Shown here: positions 1-8,308 of the stretch, piece after piece
Numbering within the stretch: position 1 is the stretch's first letter
How the letters are laid out: each line of letters opens with the position of its first letter
From: Paenibacillus alba
GTDB taxonomy: Bacteria > Bacillota > Bacilli > Paenibacillales > NBRC-103111
Assembly (NCBI RefSeq): GCF_013204855.1
Contig: NZ_JABMKZ010000019.1
Span: 1 to 64,000 of the forward strand
Reading direction: 5' to 3'
DNA length: 64,000 nucleotides
Position numbers and translations under genes: made by a program
Notes under the pieces: model-generated
The model's input: the letters and a program-made list of their open reading frames with translations, nothing else
Database searches by the model: none
What the model was told of the DNA's origin: nothing

Positions 1-25
1 TCTCACTAAACATTTTCTTAGACAT
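1..25 (-). CDS. Start of an unidentified gene (partial)
   Basis: Only the first eight codons (MSKKMFSE) lie in the window; the rest continues beyond position 1. The ATG is preceded eight bases upstream by a strong GGAGGGG ribosome binding site at about 34-40, which is the reason for calling it. Too little is visible to name a product. It lies downstream of a terminator, so it probably has its own promoter in the AT-rich stretch between. Confidence 0.5.
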
Positions 26-59
26 ATTGTAATCCCCTCCGGTGCTTACTCTAGTATAC

Positions 60-112
60 AAAAAAAGATACCCACAGTCTGAACACTTTTTCAAAGTGTC
101 CAGACTATGGGT
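60..112 (-). terminator. Rho-independent terminator
   Basis: A long imperfect inverted repeat (arms about 69-88 and 92-112) is followed on the minus strand by a run of seven T at 66-60. It sits downstream of the minus-strand small membrane protein gene and would end its transcript. Confidence 0.75.
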
Positions 113-176
113 ACCAGTGTAATTAAACTGAATCCTTTTCCATTGGCAGCACTTAAAATCCCTCAAAGCTAGCACC

Positions 177-428
177 CTACTGTCTAACGATCGAATAGAT
201 ATACACAAAACTAGCAAACAAAAAAACGATAAAATTTATCAAGCTTATTCTTTTCTTTTTTTCTTTATATTCTGAGATACTTAAAAATAAAAAAAGCAAA
301 CTTATAAGCAGCACCGTCGTATTGCTGTTGCCTTTAAATGGATTCGTCAGGACCATACTAGCATTAATAATTAGAGCTATCGTTATTAATAAACTGACAA
401 CTCGAAATCCGTTCATTCTTTTCAACAT
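177..428 (-). CDS. Small membrane protein, DUF3953-like
   Basis: An 83-residue protein with about three hydrophobic segments and a charged stretch (SEYKEKKKR) before the last one. Length and arrangement resemble DUF3953 small membrane proteins of Bacillales, whose function is unknown. I chose the ATG at 428 because a GAGG motif precedes it; upstream codons to 479 are also open, so the start is uncertain. A terminator follows at 112-60. It stands alone with AT-rich, poorly conserved surroundings, which fits an accessory region. Confidence 0.5.
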   Translation of the reverse strand: MLKRMNGFRVVSLLITIALIINASMVLTNPFKGNSNTTVLLISLLFLFLSISEYKEKKKRISLINFIVFLFASFVYIYSIVRQ

Positions 429-632
429 AGATAACAGCCTCACTTCCACCTCTTTTAACCCCTTTATATTCCATATCATCCATTATATCATTAAATAGAG
501 TGAAAAAAGCTAGCCATTTCTGGATAGCTTTGTACGTTCACACTCATTTTACCAATAGAGAGGGGATTATAGAATGAAAATAAGCATAAGAAGAGGGTTA
601 AAACCTTATGGTCCAAGCTCTCGGCCTTTAAT

Positions 633-1145
633 CTAGTTGGGAATGCAATCAATGAACTTTTCCAATGTTCCGTCAAAAGGGAAACCCTTGTTTTGAATGC
701 GAATTTGCAGGTGATCCAATTCTTGTCTTGCTCGATCTATTAACTCTTGAGGATATGAAAATTTCATCGCATTACACTCAAATTCATCTTCATCTACGAC
801 CTTCCATTCCCCATTCCTCTGGACCAAGTCAAGGTCTAAATCTACAAATGAAACGATAGTACCGTCAACCCTTGCAGGCTCGTTGATATTGCAGTAATAC
901 TGTTGAATCTTTCCGTCAACGACATCTGCGCTTACCGTAAACCAAGAATCAAATGAGAAAAATTCAATAGTCCAATTATTAATTGTAAATATATTTTGCT
1001 TCGTATGATGATGCAGCTTTCTTCCATATTCACCCAAAACGATAACATAGGTATCTGTCATTTCTAATAACTTTGTATGCCAATCATAATGGGAATGGTT
1101 CCCCAATTTAAGAGCTTTAATCGTTATCTGTTGATCTATCACCAT
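633..1145 (-). CDS. DUF402 domain protein
   Basis: A 170-residue cytoplasmic protein. The central segment YYCNINEPARVDGT ... FVDLDLDLV ... VVDEDEFE matches the DUF402 pattern: a YxN-x-EP stretch, then acidic DxDLD and DEDEFE motifs that bind divalent metal in characterised family members. Known relatives (Ntdp of Staphylococcus, FomD) hydrolyse phosphoanhydride bonds of nucleotides; that this protein does the same is inference. A GAGGTTGA motif precedes the ATG. The SRPBCC gene ends six bases upstream, so the two are probably co-transcribed. Confidence 0.7.
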   Translation of the reverse strand: MVIDQQITIKALKLGNHSHYDWHTKLLEMTDTYVIVLGEYGRKLHHHTKQNIFTINNWTIEFFSFDSWFTVSADVVDGKIQQYYCNINEPARVDGTIVSFVDLDLDLVQRNGEWKVVDEDEFECNAMKFSYPQELIDRARQELDHLQIRIQNKGFPFDGTLEKFIDCIPN

Positions 1146-1151
1146 TCAACC

Positions 1152-1616
1152 TCATCCTATTATATTAAATTCCTCAGCAACTTTCTTAATATACATGTTC
1201 CTTTTTATAAGAAACCCCTTCATGTAGCGTTGTAAGAAAAGTACATCCGCAAGCTTCCCTAACCAGCCCATAGGCGACGTGTAATCAAATATATCAATCA
1301 TCTGGGTACCGTTCTCTGTCGTATAGAACTCATGTGTATGCCTAAACCTCTTGAAGGCACCACGAACCTGCTCATCGACGAAGCGAAGAGGATAGTCCAT
1401 TTCAGTTATCTTAGCTGTTAGACGCTGCTTAACGCCAAAATGAATGGCCTCCCAGGTAACGGTTTGACCGCACTCAATTAAGCCGCTTGTCACGCCTCCA
1501 ACTGCTCTTTCATTGGTTTGTGATGTTGATTGTGCGTGGATATCAATGCTTCTAGCCATATCGAAGCAAGTTTCGATGGGGGCATGGATGTGGAGTTCTG
1601 TTTGGATGATTGGCAT
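1152..1616 (-). CDS. SRPBCC (START-like) family protein
   Basis: A 154-residue protein with the helix-grip fold pattern: N-terminal beta strand and short helix (IHAPIETCFDMARSID), central strands with TVTWEAIHFGVKQRLTAKI, the strand pair FRHTHEFYTTENGTQMIDIFDYTSP, and a long C-terminal helix. This pattern is typical of SRPBCC proteins that bind small hydrophobic ligands, here close to the group often annotated cell-division-inhibitor-like. Ligand unknown. It is the first gene of a two-gene unit with the DUF402 gene. The ribosome binding site is weak (AAAGTGAG). Confidence 0.65.
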   Translation of the reverse strand: MPIIQTELHIHAPIETCFDMARSIDIHAQSTSQTNERAVGGVTSGLIECGQTVTWEAIHFGVKQRLTAKITEMDYPLRFVDEQVRGAFKRFRHTHEFYTTENGTQMIDIFDYTSPMGWLGKLADVLFLQRYMKGFLIKRNMYIKKVAEEFNIIG

Positions 1617-1671
1617 ACAGGCTCACTTTCTAATCATGCTTATTTAGTTCTATTATAAATGAAAAAAAGAC

Positions 1672-1726
1672 AAAAAACCTCCAAGTATATATCTTATAGG
1701 AATCATCCTACGAACTTGGAGGTTTT
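1672..1726 (-). terminator. Rho-independent terminator
   Basis: Perfect 13-bp arms (1674-1686 and 1714-1726), with a smaller TAGGA/TCCTA hairpin inside the loop, end on the minus strand in a T-run. It terminates the 1738-2142 gene. Confidence 0.8.
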
Positions 1727-1737
1727 CGTCTGCAATC

Positions 1738-2142
1738 TTATTTCATCTTGCTATTGATCTCATGTAACAACTGAATGATTTGGGAGAAACCAAAAATAAA
1801 TGCGGCACTAGTGATACCGCTCCCCCACCAAATAAAAGCAGCAGACCATCTGAAACTGCTACTATACTTTTCATTTCCAGCAGAATAGCCAAGAATTAAT
1901 GCGACTATAAGTTCTATGCAGGCAATAGCTATTAAGATACTTACTATTATGCTTGCAAAATTTCTTTTCTCATAAGACATAGAAGACTTAGGGTTTCTCA
2001 CAAAATCTGGCTTTCCATAGAAGTTCATTCTCTCTCTACTTTGTTTTTCTTTTTGCTCTGATAAATGGATCTGGCATAGCCCTATCTCGATAGGCTGATT
2101 CCCACAACCATCAACTGAGCATGCTGAATTCGCTAACGACAT
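1738..2142 (-). CDS. Hypothetical two-TM protein with Cys/His N-terminus
   Basis: A 134-residue protein not assigned to a family. Residues 8-26 hold a C-x4-C then C-x2-H arrangement (CSVDGCGN ... LCQIH) that could bind a metal ion. Two hydrophobic segments follow at roughly 62-88 and 100-125. The layout suggests a membrane-anchored protein with a small cytoplasmic metal-binding knuckle, which is inference. GAGGTGAG precedes the ATG at good spacing and a strong terminator follows, so it is a single-gene unit. Confidence 0.6.
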   Translation of the reverse strand: MSLANSACSVDGCGNQPIEIGLCQIHLSEQKEKQSRERMNFYGKPDFVRNPKSSMSYEKRNFASIIVSILIAIACIELIVALILGYSAGNEKYSSSFRWSAAFIWWGSGITSAAFIFGFSQIIQLLHEINSKMK

Positions 2143-2481
2143 GCACTCACCTCTTCATAATTATAAAATATTGACAAAAAGTGCATCATTTCTACCTTAT
2201 TATACAAACAATAGCACCTTAGAACTATGTAAAACTGGATTGCATTGGTATAGGATCCATTATATAAGGATATGGAACTACTTGGAAAGAGCTTGAAGAG
2301 GAGTTTGTTTGTTTCAAAATATCTGCTGAAAAACTTAGTTGACTCTTTCTCCATTCATTTCACAAAAGAATAGGATTCCTTCTAATTTGATACGAGTATC
2401 GCTCCTTATGTAATAAAATTGCTCATTTATGATTATGTAATTAGTAACTATTCACCTCATACGTATTGTGGAAATCCGTAT
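2143..2481. other. Intergenic stretch without a supported gene
   Basis: About 340 AT-rich bases. A 73-codon minus-strand frame (2133-2354) exists but overlaps the start region of the next gene, has no ribosome binding site and an unlikely composition, so it is not called. It presumably contains the promoter of the 1738-2142 gene; no clear consensus was seen. Confidence 0.5.
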
Positions 2482-3174
2482 TCAGTTAATCTCAATATCA
2501 AGGGCCACGTTTTCAATACTTCCCGATCCATTAAACTGACTTGTCTGTTTAAATTTGAAATAGATTTCCATGTTCAGCTTTGAGCGTGGTGATAATTGTA
2601 TACTCACTGGTTCTAGTTCAATTCCTTCAAAGTACTCCTTCATGTCTTTCCAATAGTTCGTCTTGGCGATATTAGGAATAACTGATATGACCATAGATTT
2701 GCCGCTGTAGTTCACTAACGTTAAATTACAAGACATATTACCTAGGGTTTCTGGATTTGAGTGAAAGGTACATTTGCTCTTCTTCTGGTAATAGGTTATG
2801 GCATCCAACCCCGAAGAATTAAATTTTATCAAAAACATCAGTTTATCAGTAACTGTGGGGTATACAAAGATAAAAGCAATAACGATGAAAATCAGTCGTC
2901 TCATGAATGAGGGGTACACATTGTTCAGGTAGAATCTACTGTATTTATATCCAATCAAAAATAGTGGTAATCCAATAAGTATCGTATAGTGGATATTGAT
3001 ACCTGGTTCATACTCGTTAGACCAAGTAGGGATTCCAAGTTTGATTAAACATGAATCAGCGAGCGAATACCCCAAATGATGATTCAATGTAAAAACTAAT
3101 GAAAATAGAATTAGCAGTAAAAATGCGAAGCCTTTTATTACTTGGCGCTCCTTTTTGTTGACACTTATTTTCAT
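2482..3174 (-). CDS. Hypothetical membrane protein
   Basis: A 230-residue protein with three hydrophobic segments (about 14-32, 62-80, 90-110). About 120 residues follow, rich in beta-prone stretches and containing two cysteines (about 136 and 149) that could form a disulfide if this part is outside the cell. No family recognised. The start is weakly supported: a GAGTGG motif precedes an ATGGATGAAA stretch. Low GC and lack of recognisable relatives fit the accessory character of this end of the window. Confidence 0.55.
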   Translation of the reverse strand: MKISVNKKERQVIKGFAFLLLILFSLVFTLNHHLGYSLADSCLIKLGIPTWSNEYEPGINIHYTILIGLPLFLIGYKYSRFYLNNVYPSFMRRLIFIVIAFIFVYPTVTDKLMFLIKFNSSGLDAITYYQKKSKCTFHSNPETLGNMSCNLTLVNYSGKSMVISVIPNIAKTNYWKDMKEYFEGIELEPVSIQLSPRSKLNMEIYFKFKQTSQFNGSGSIENVALDIEIN

Positions 3175-3439
3175 CCATCAACCCACTCTCAACATAAAAA
3201 TAGCTTGAACAAACCCAATAGATAGCTCTTTTTTCCAATGAGTTAAAACAAGGAAACTACCAATAAAAAACTGAACCAAGTTATAAATTCCCCTTGCAAT
3301 AAGCTGTACTTACACCAAACGACGAGATGCATTGGATATATATTCCTTTTATTCCTATTGTACCATCTGAGGTTGAAATAAGCGTGTTTGAAAATCACTG
3401 CCCGCAATCCGTAAACCCAATCACCGTCTTGTCTCAAAA

Positions 3440-3531
3440 CAAAAAACCTCCCAATCATGTGTATTAACATCAATACACATGCTTGGAAGGTTCATAATCC
3501 ACAACCCAGAAATCGTATTTCTAGGGTTGTG
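3440..3531 (-). terminator. Tandem hairpins, terminator of the HesB-type gene
   Basis: Two hairpins follow one another on the minus strand: 3531-3500 (CACAACCC arm) and 3492-3445 (21-base arms, few mismatches), the second ending in a T-run at 3446-3440. They lie downstream of the Fe-S gene at 3601-3972. A double hairpin is unusual and may reflect a backup or a processed 3' end. Confidence 0.75.
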
Positions 3532-3600
3532 TACATCCAATTTAATTATTGCGGATTGTCGAATTTATCTTGCAATCCTTACTCTCATTAACTAGGTGGA

Positions 3601-3972
3601 TTAAGCCTCAACCTTATCGTCACACTTCTCAACCAAGCCCTCTTCATCCTTCACTTTGAAGGAAGAGCCACACCCACAAGATGCTACCGCATTCGGGTTG
3701 TTGATGGAGAATCCACCGCCCATGCCTGCGTCCGTGTAGTCGATTTCCACACCGTATAGATACTTGGAGCTATCATCATCTACAACGACCTTCAGGCCAT
3801 GTATGTCAAATACTTTATCGTCATCCTTCTGCTCATCGTCGAAGCCCATGCCGTAAGAGAAACCACTACAGCCCCCAGCCTTGACGCCAAGGCGCAGAAA
3901 CAGGTTCGAAGATTCTTCAGATGCTAGAAGCTCTTTGATTTTATCAGTCGCTGACTCACTAATGTTAATCAT
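3601..3972 (-). CDS. HesB/IscA-type Fe-S cluster assembly protein (YutM-like)
   Basis: A 123-residue A-type Fe-S carrier. The three family cysteines are present: C35 in GGCSGF, and C99 and C101 in SCGCGSSF. It receives or transfers clusters to apo-proteins in the cytoplasm. Length and the acidic tail match Bacillus YutM. It lies close to a NifU-like scaffold (7200-7445), YuzB and a type II NADH dehydrogenase; the same gene set occurs together in Bacillus subtilis (yutM, yuzB, yumB, yutI). The start has an AGGAGGGA site eight bases upstream. Tandem hairpins end the transcript. Confidence 0.9.
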   Translation of the reverse strand: MINISESATDKIKELLASEESSNLFLRLGVKAGGCSGFSYGMGFDDEQKDDDKVFDIHGLKVVVDDDSSKYLYGVEIDYTDAGMGGGFSINNPNAVASCGCGSSFKVKDEEGLVEKCDDKVEA

Positions 3973-4119
3973 AACGGAAATCCCTCCTCAGAAGTTCTCT
4001 TTGTCAGAAAACTGGCATTATCCATAAGATTTCGTAATGCTTACTATCAAGTATACTCCTAATCCCTGTATAGCTCAAGGGCAGCAGCTTAGCTTAGACT
4101 AGCCAAAACTGCCATTAAC

Positions 4120-4296
4120 TTACTGCTTGGGTCGCATCGCATAATACTGCAAAAGCAATTGATCCAGCTCACGGCTGCACTGTTGGACTTCGGGGTGCAT
4201 AAAACCGTATGTCGTACCGAGGGAAACCATCTGGCCTCTCAGCTGTTCAATTTCTATATTCAATCGTTCCTGCGGTTCGGTCACGAATAATGGCAT
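4120..4296 (-). CDS. Spo0E-like aspartyl-phosphate phosphatase
   Basis: A 58-residue protein with the Spo0E signature: an N-terminal amphipathic helix (LNIEIEQLRGQMVSLG), then HPEVQQCSRELDQLLLQYY, where SRELD matches the S-[RQ]-E-L-D catalytic motif. Family members dephosphorylate Spo0A~P and so delay sporulation. I chose the ATG at 4296, preceded by AAAGGTGA, because it gives the usual family length; the frame is open to 4374. It is divergent from mqnE. Confidence 0.85.
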   Translation of the reverse strand: MPLFVTEPQERLNIEIEQLRGQMVSLGTTYGFMHPEVQQCSRELDQLLLQYYAMRPKQ

Positions 4297-4637
4297 CACG
4301 TTATATTCACCTTTTAACCCTACGTAATCACATTGCAATAGTATACAGGAATTTGGTATTATTGGGAATAACATTTTCAGAAAATATATGAATTCTTTGT
4401 CGTTTTTGTGAGATTGTCAATTTATCTTCATCATCATGATGTTGCCCCTCCCCATGCGGAGGTTTATAATAGGATAGATGGTTTGTACGTTTATGAAGCA
4501 AACGGGTGTGAATTCCTGAACCGAACTGGCTGACAGGTATGCGAGCCACTTACACCGCAAGGCGCATTGGATTCTTACTGAAGTTCGATGCGCCCATTCA
4601 GTATGAGCTTTATTTTGTATTCATAGGAGGAGTTAGA
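4297..4637. other. Divergent intergenic region, possible mqnE promoter
   Basis: A 341-base region between the Spo0E-like gene and mqnE. A plus-strand TTGCAA (4333-4338) and TATTAT (4357-4362) with 18-base spacing form a plausible sigma-A promoter, which would leave a leader of about 270 bases before mqnE. No recognised riboswitch was seen. Confidence 0.35.
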
Positions 4638-5738
4638 ATGAGTGTGATCACCACAGACCCGATCAAACGGATGGCAGAAATTGCTGAGAAGGTTGAGAAC
4701 GGTCAGCGTCTTAGCATGGAAGATGGGCTCTTTTTGTATGAGTCCGACGATCTACTGACAATTGGTCAATTAGCGAACAAAGTCAATACACGATTGAACG
4801 GGAATAAGGTTTATTTTGTACAAAACATGAGCTTGTACTTCACGAACGTATGTGAGGAGCATTGCGCTTTTTGTCATTTCCGCCGCGATGAAGGCGAAGA
4901 AGGCTCCTACACGTTAACGCCTAGTCAGATGTTGGATTATGTGGCTGAGAATTTCAACCCGGAAATTCGAGAGTTCCATATTAGCCAAGGGCATAACCCA
5001 CACTTACCATTTGAATATTACGTCGATTGTATTCGTCAATTAAAAGCGGCTTACCCAGATGTCACGATTAAAGCGCACACCGCGGCTGAAATTGAGTTTT
5101 TCTCACGGATCAGCGGCCTTAGCTACCGAGATGTCCTCAAAACGCTTATGGACGCAGGCTTGTCCACGCTTCCTGGTGGCGGAGCTGAAATTCTGACCGA
5201 ACGCTACCGGACCAAAATGAACGTAGAAAAAGCGTCCTCTGAAGAATGGCTTGACGTTCACCGCAATGCTCATCTGCTCGGAATGAAGACTCATGCCACT
5301 ATGCTGTATGGTTCCATCGAAACCAAAGAAGAGCGCATCCGTCATATGATGTTGCTGCGTGAGCTGCAAGACGAAACCAACGGCTTCCTTGTCTTTATTC
5401 CGAATTCCATTCAACCGGCAAGCAAAAATGCAGGTCTCAAAAGACGCGTACCCGCTTGGGATGAGCTGAAGACCATTGCGATCAGCCGGCTAATGTTAGA
5501 TAACTTCCCTCATATTAAAGCTTATTTCATCAATATCGGGGTCAAATTAACACAGCTTTCCTTCGCTTTCGGAGCTTCCGATGCACATGGAACGATTGTG
5601 AAAGAGAAAATTTCCCATGCAGCCGGAGCGCTGTCTCCTGAAGGACTTACGCGGGATGAGCTTGTCTGGTTAATTCAAGGCGCAGGACGCGTTCCCGTTG
5701 AACGCGATACCTTTTATAATGAAATCAAAGTTTATTAG
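4638..5738 (+). CDS. mqnE: Aminofutalosine synthase MqnE
   Basis: A 366-residue radical SAM enzyme. The C72-x3-C76-x2-C79 triad (CEEHCAFC) binds the 4Fe-4S cluster. The stretches NPHLPFEYYVD, TIKAHTAAEIEFF and STLPGGGAEIL are the MqnE rather than MqnC versions of these motifs. MqnE joins SAM to the enolpyruvyl product of MqnA, giving aminofutalosine, an early step of the futalosine route to menaquinone. I chose the ATG at 4638 because AGGAGG lies just upstream; the longer frame from 4539 adds 33 unrelated residues. The quinone-reducing NADH dehydrogenase follows 35 bases downstream. A UbiD-type decarboxylase for a later step lies at 10.0-11.8 kb. Confidence 0.93.
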   Translation: MSVITTDPIKRMAEIAEKVENGQRLSMEDGLFLYESDDLLTIGQLANKVNTRLNGNKVYFVQNMSLYFTNVCEEHCAFCHFRRDEGEEGSYTLTPSQMLDYVAENFNPEIREFHISQGHNPHLPFEYYVDCIRQLKAAYPDVTIKAHTAAEIEFFSRISGLSYRDVLKTLMDAGLSTLPGGGAEILTERYRTKMNVEKASSEEWLDVHRNAHLLGMKTHATMLYGSIETKEERIRHMMLLRELQDETNGFLVFIPNSIQPASKNAGLKRRVPAWDELKTIAISRLMLDNFPHIKAYFINIGVKLTQLSFAFGASDAHGTIVKEKISHAAGALSPEGLTRDELVWLIQGAGRVPVERDTFYNEIKVY

Positions 5739-5773
5739 TCATACTAGAGAAGAGATATCGTTCAGAAGGGATA

Positions 5774-6847
5774 TTGGATAGCATGAAAAAGTTTGTCATT
5801 CTCGGAGGAGGTTATGGCGGTTTGACCATAGCCTTAAACATGTTGGAAAAGGATTTACCGGAGGACACCATCCTGGAGTTGATTGACCGGAGCCCTTTTC
5901 AAGGACTCAAAACAGAATATTACGCACTTGCCTCAGGTACGATTGCGGAAACGCATATTCGAGTTGCGTATCCGGATGATCCGCGGCTGCTTCTTACGTA
6001 TGGGGAAGTTTCTTCGGTTGACTTGAACAACAAACAAATTTTATTTGCTGATAAAGAACCGATTTCCTACGATTGGCTGGTTATTGGGTTGGGCTGTGTG
6101 GATAGCTACCATGGCATCATTGGCGCTGCTGAGCATTCTTCCAGTATTCAGACATTAGCACAAACACGCGCTACGTATCAGCGCATTAACAATATCGCGC
6201 CTTATGGGCAAGTCTCTATTATCGGGGGCGGTTTAAGCGGTGTTGAAATGGCAGCTGAGCTGCGGGAAAGCCGATCTGATCTGAACATTCGGTTGATTGA
6301 CCGCGGACCAAGCTTACTCTCTGCTTTCCCAAGCAATCTGCAGCAATATGTGCGTGAATGGATGACGGAGCATCATATCGAGCTTCGTACACAAGTTTCG
6401 TTAGTTCGTCTGGACGGCGGGGATTTGTACAATCAGGATGAAATTATTCGCACAGATGCAACGATCTGGACAGCCGGCATTCAACCAAATCCGATTGTGG
6501 AAGCTTTGAACGTTCCCAAGGATCGTCAAGGCCGCATCGTGCTCAATGAATATCATCAAATTGCTGAATACCCAGAAGTCTACGTTGTTGGGGACTGTGC
6601 GTCATTGCCTTTCTCTCCAAGTGCGCAAGCGGCGCAAGCGCAAGGCAAGCAAATTGTGGAAGCCATGCAAGCCATTTGGAAAGGCGATACACCTCGTCTC
6701 GGCAAAATTAAGCTCAGAGGAACACTTGGTTCCTTGGGTAAAAAGAGCGGCTTCGGCATCATGGGCAAACGTACCTTAATGACTGGTAAAATTGCCCGAA
6801 TGCTCAAAAGCGGTGTGCTGTGGAAATCCAAGCGCCACTTCGGGTAA
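5774..6847 (+). CDS. Type II NADH:quinone oxidoreductase family protein (YumB-like)
   Basis: A 357-residue FAD-dependent pyridine nucleotide oxidoreductase. It has an N-terminal FAD motif GGGYGG, a second dinucleotide motif GGGLSGVE near residue 155 for NAD(P)H, and the C-terminal FAD-contact motif VYVVGDCA. Such peripheral membrane enzymes pass electrons from NADH to menaquinone without pumping protons. It follows mqnE by 35 bases on the same strand, linking quinone synthesis and use. The TTG at 5774 and an ATG at 5783 are both possible starts, with AGAAGGG upstream. The stop is two bases from the converging YuzB stop, with no terminator between. Confidence 0.85.
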   Translation: MDSMKKFVILGGGYGGLTIALNMLEKDLPEDTILELIDRSPFQGLKTEYYALASGTIAETHIRVAYPDDPRLLLTYGEVSSVDLNNKQILFADKEPISYDWLVIGLGCVDSYHGIIGAAEHSSSIQTLAQTRATYQRINNIAPYGQVSIIGGGLSGVEMAAELRESRSDLNIRLIDRGPSLLSAFPSNLQQYVREWMTEHHIELRTQVSLVRLDGGDLYNQDEIIRTDATIWTAGIQPNPIVEALNVPKDRQGRIVLNEYHQIAEYPEVYVVGDCASLPFSPSAQAAQAQGKQIVEAMQAIWKGDTPRLGKIKLRGTLGSLGKKSGFGIMGKRTLMTGKIARMLKSGVLWKSKRHFG

Positions 6848-6848
6848 G

Positions 6849-7103
6849 TTAGTCCCCCAGAAGATCGTACATCGCTTCGATTTCCTTTATTTTCTGCACA
6901 ATGCGTTCATGAAGAGCTTCTGCGCTTTCGGCTGCTACAATTTCTCCATTCAAAAGCGCATAAGGCTCCATATAACATTGCCCGCAATTGCCCAGGCAGC
7001 CGTATTCGATAACGTCATAATCAGGATCCAGCTCCAAAGCTTTCATGACCTTGTCCGTACCATGGTGCATATTGCTTGCGCAAAACTCGATAATCGGTCT
7101 CAA
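6849..7103 (-). CDS. YuzB family protein (DUF1450)
   Basis: An 84-residue protein with four cysteines: C8, then C36, C40 and C43 in YGCLGNCGQCY. This spacing resembles thioredoxin-like ferredoxin Fe-S motifs and is typical of DUF1450/YuzB. Function is unproven; the company of HesB-type and NifU-like genes and an NADH dehydrogenase makes a redox or Fe-S role likely (inference). It runs tail to tail with the NADH dehydrogenase gene and head to head with the NifU-like gene. Confidence 0.85.
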   Translation of the reverse strand: MRPIIEFCASNMHHGTDKVMKALELDPDYDVIEYGCLGNCGQCYMEPYALLNGEIVAAESAEALHERIVQKIKEIEAMYDLLGD

Positions 7104-7199
7104 AATAAAAATTCCACCTTACTACTGATATTCTAGTTGAAAACCATTTTCATTTAATCAGTATTGTAATATAATAATAAAAGAAAGGAGATGAATCAA

Positions 7200-7445
7200 A
7201 TGACTGAAAAAACAAAAGAAGTAATTTATGATGAAGTCCTTGAGGTTTTAGATAAACTACGTCCTTTTCTACAACGCGATGGCGGTGACGTTGATCTCGT
7301 TGATGTAGAAGACGGTATTGTGAAGCTGAAACTCATGGGTGCCTGCGGAAGCTGCCCGAGCTCAACAATTACATTGAAAGCCGGGATTGAACGTGCGCTA
7401 GTTGAAGAAGTTGAAGGTATAACCGAAGTCGTACAGGTATTCTAA
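7200..7445 (+). CDS. NifU C-terminal-domain Fe-S scaffold (YutI-like)
   Basis: An 81-residue protein consisting of one NifU C-terminal domain. The CxxC pair in GACGSCPSS binds a labile cluster, and the [17 protein letters not shown] stretch is characteristic. It assembles or carries Fe-S clusters in the cytoplasm. The AAAGGAG site at 7184-7190 touches the ATG at 7191, so the ATG at 7200 is the true start. A clean terminator follows at 7463-7493, so it is monocistronic. Confidence 0.92.
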   Translation: MTEKTKEVIYDEVLEVLDKLRPFLQRDGGDVDLVDVEDGIVKLKLMGACGSCPSSTITLKAGIERALVEEVEGITEVVQVF

Positions 7446-7462
7446 TACGACTATATCATAAG

Positions 7463-7493
7463 AAAGAGCTTACCTCTATGGTAAGCTCTTTTT
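7463..7493 (+). terminator. Rho-independent terminator
   Basis: A perfect 12-bp stem (7463-7474 with 7480-7491), five-base loop and T-run ends the NifU-like transcript. Confidence 0.9.
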
Positions 7494-7509
7494 GCTATGC
7501 GCAGTGCCG

Positions 7510-8307
7510 TTAATTTTTGCGCTGGTTAAGTACAGGCAATGGCTGTATCGGATCCAAGCCACCTGATATGTCCATAATATTTCCTGTGATGAAATCAGAG
7601 GCAGGCAAGCATAGAAAATCAATGACGCGGGCTACATCTTCGCCCGTCCCCGGTCTTCCTACCGGCGTTTCGCCATCCACTTCCAGTCTTGCTTCTTCCA
7701 TCGTCCGTTCTTTGTTCTTGCCGCGGATATCTCCCGGACAGATCATGTTAACGGTAATCCCGTGGCTGGCTTCTTCTTCCGCTAAGGTTTTCGTAAAGGA
7801 AACTAAGCCAACCTTAGCCGCTGCATACACGGCTCTATGTGTCCATCCCCTTGCTTCGGCTGCTTTGCCAAAACCAAAGTGGATGATGCGCCCCCAGCGA
7901 TTCTCCCGCATCATGGGCAGTACCAAATGATCCAGCTCCATCACGCCTAACAGATTGCCACGCATCAAATATTCAATTTCATCAACACCATAATCCGCGA
8001 AAAACCGCCGCTCGCGAAAAAAGGGCCCCGCATTGTTAACTAGAATATCAATCGGCCCCAGCGCTGAATTCGTCAGCTCGACCATACGAACGATGTCCTC
8101 GCGTTTGGCTACATCCCCTTGTACGGCCAGACTGCGAACGCCCAAGCTTTCCAAGCGCTGAACGAGCTCGGCGGCTTCCTTTTCGCTGTTCACATAATTG
8201 ACAGCCACCTGACACCCCCGCTGAGCCAAGGTTAAAGCGGTCATTTTGCCAAGTCCTTTGGCGCTGCCTGTAATAAGAACCGTTCGGCCTCTTAATTCCA
8301 TGGTCAA
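7510..8307 (-). CDS. SDR family oxidoreductase lacking the usual catalytic Ser
   Basis: A 265-residue short-chain dehydrogenase/reductase. It has the N-terminal TGSAKGLG cofactor motif, NNAG in the middle, and the YxxxK pair in VYAAAKVGL. The segment before the Tyr, where most SDRs carry a Ser-Ser pair, reads GRIIHFGFGKAAEARGW and contains no serine, so catalysis may be altered. Substrate unknown. It is the last gene of an apparent ubiD-eamA-HEPN-SDR operon: the HEPN gene stop is two bases upstream, and an AAGGGG site serves a TTG at 8307 or ATG at 8301. Confidence 0.8.
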   Translation of the reverse strand: MTMELRGRTVLITGSAKGLGKMTALTLAQRGCQVAVNYVNSEKEAAELVQRLESLGVRSLAVQGDVAKREDIVRMVELTNSALGPIDILVNNAGPFFRERRFFADYGVDEIEYLMRGNLLGVMELDHLVLPMMRENRWGRIIHFGFGKAAEARGWTHRAVYAAAKVGLVSFTKTLAEEEASHGITVNMICPGDIRGKNKERTMEEARLEVDGETPVGRPGTGEDVARVIDFLCLPASDFITGNIMDISGGLDPIQPLPVLNQRKN

Positions 8308-8308
8308 C

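Noticed and set aside
491-676. 61-codon minus-strand ORF
   Set aside because: Overlaps the end of the DUF402 gene in another frame; no ribosome binding site or family resemblance.
2133-2354. 73-codon minus-strand ORF
   Set aside because: Overlaps the start of the 1738-2142 gene, lacks a ribosome binding site and has non-protein-like composition.
3243-3473. 76-codon minus-strand ORF
   Set aside because: Overlaps the tandem terminator hairpins after the HesB-type gene; no start signal.
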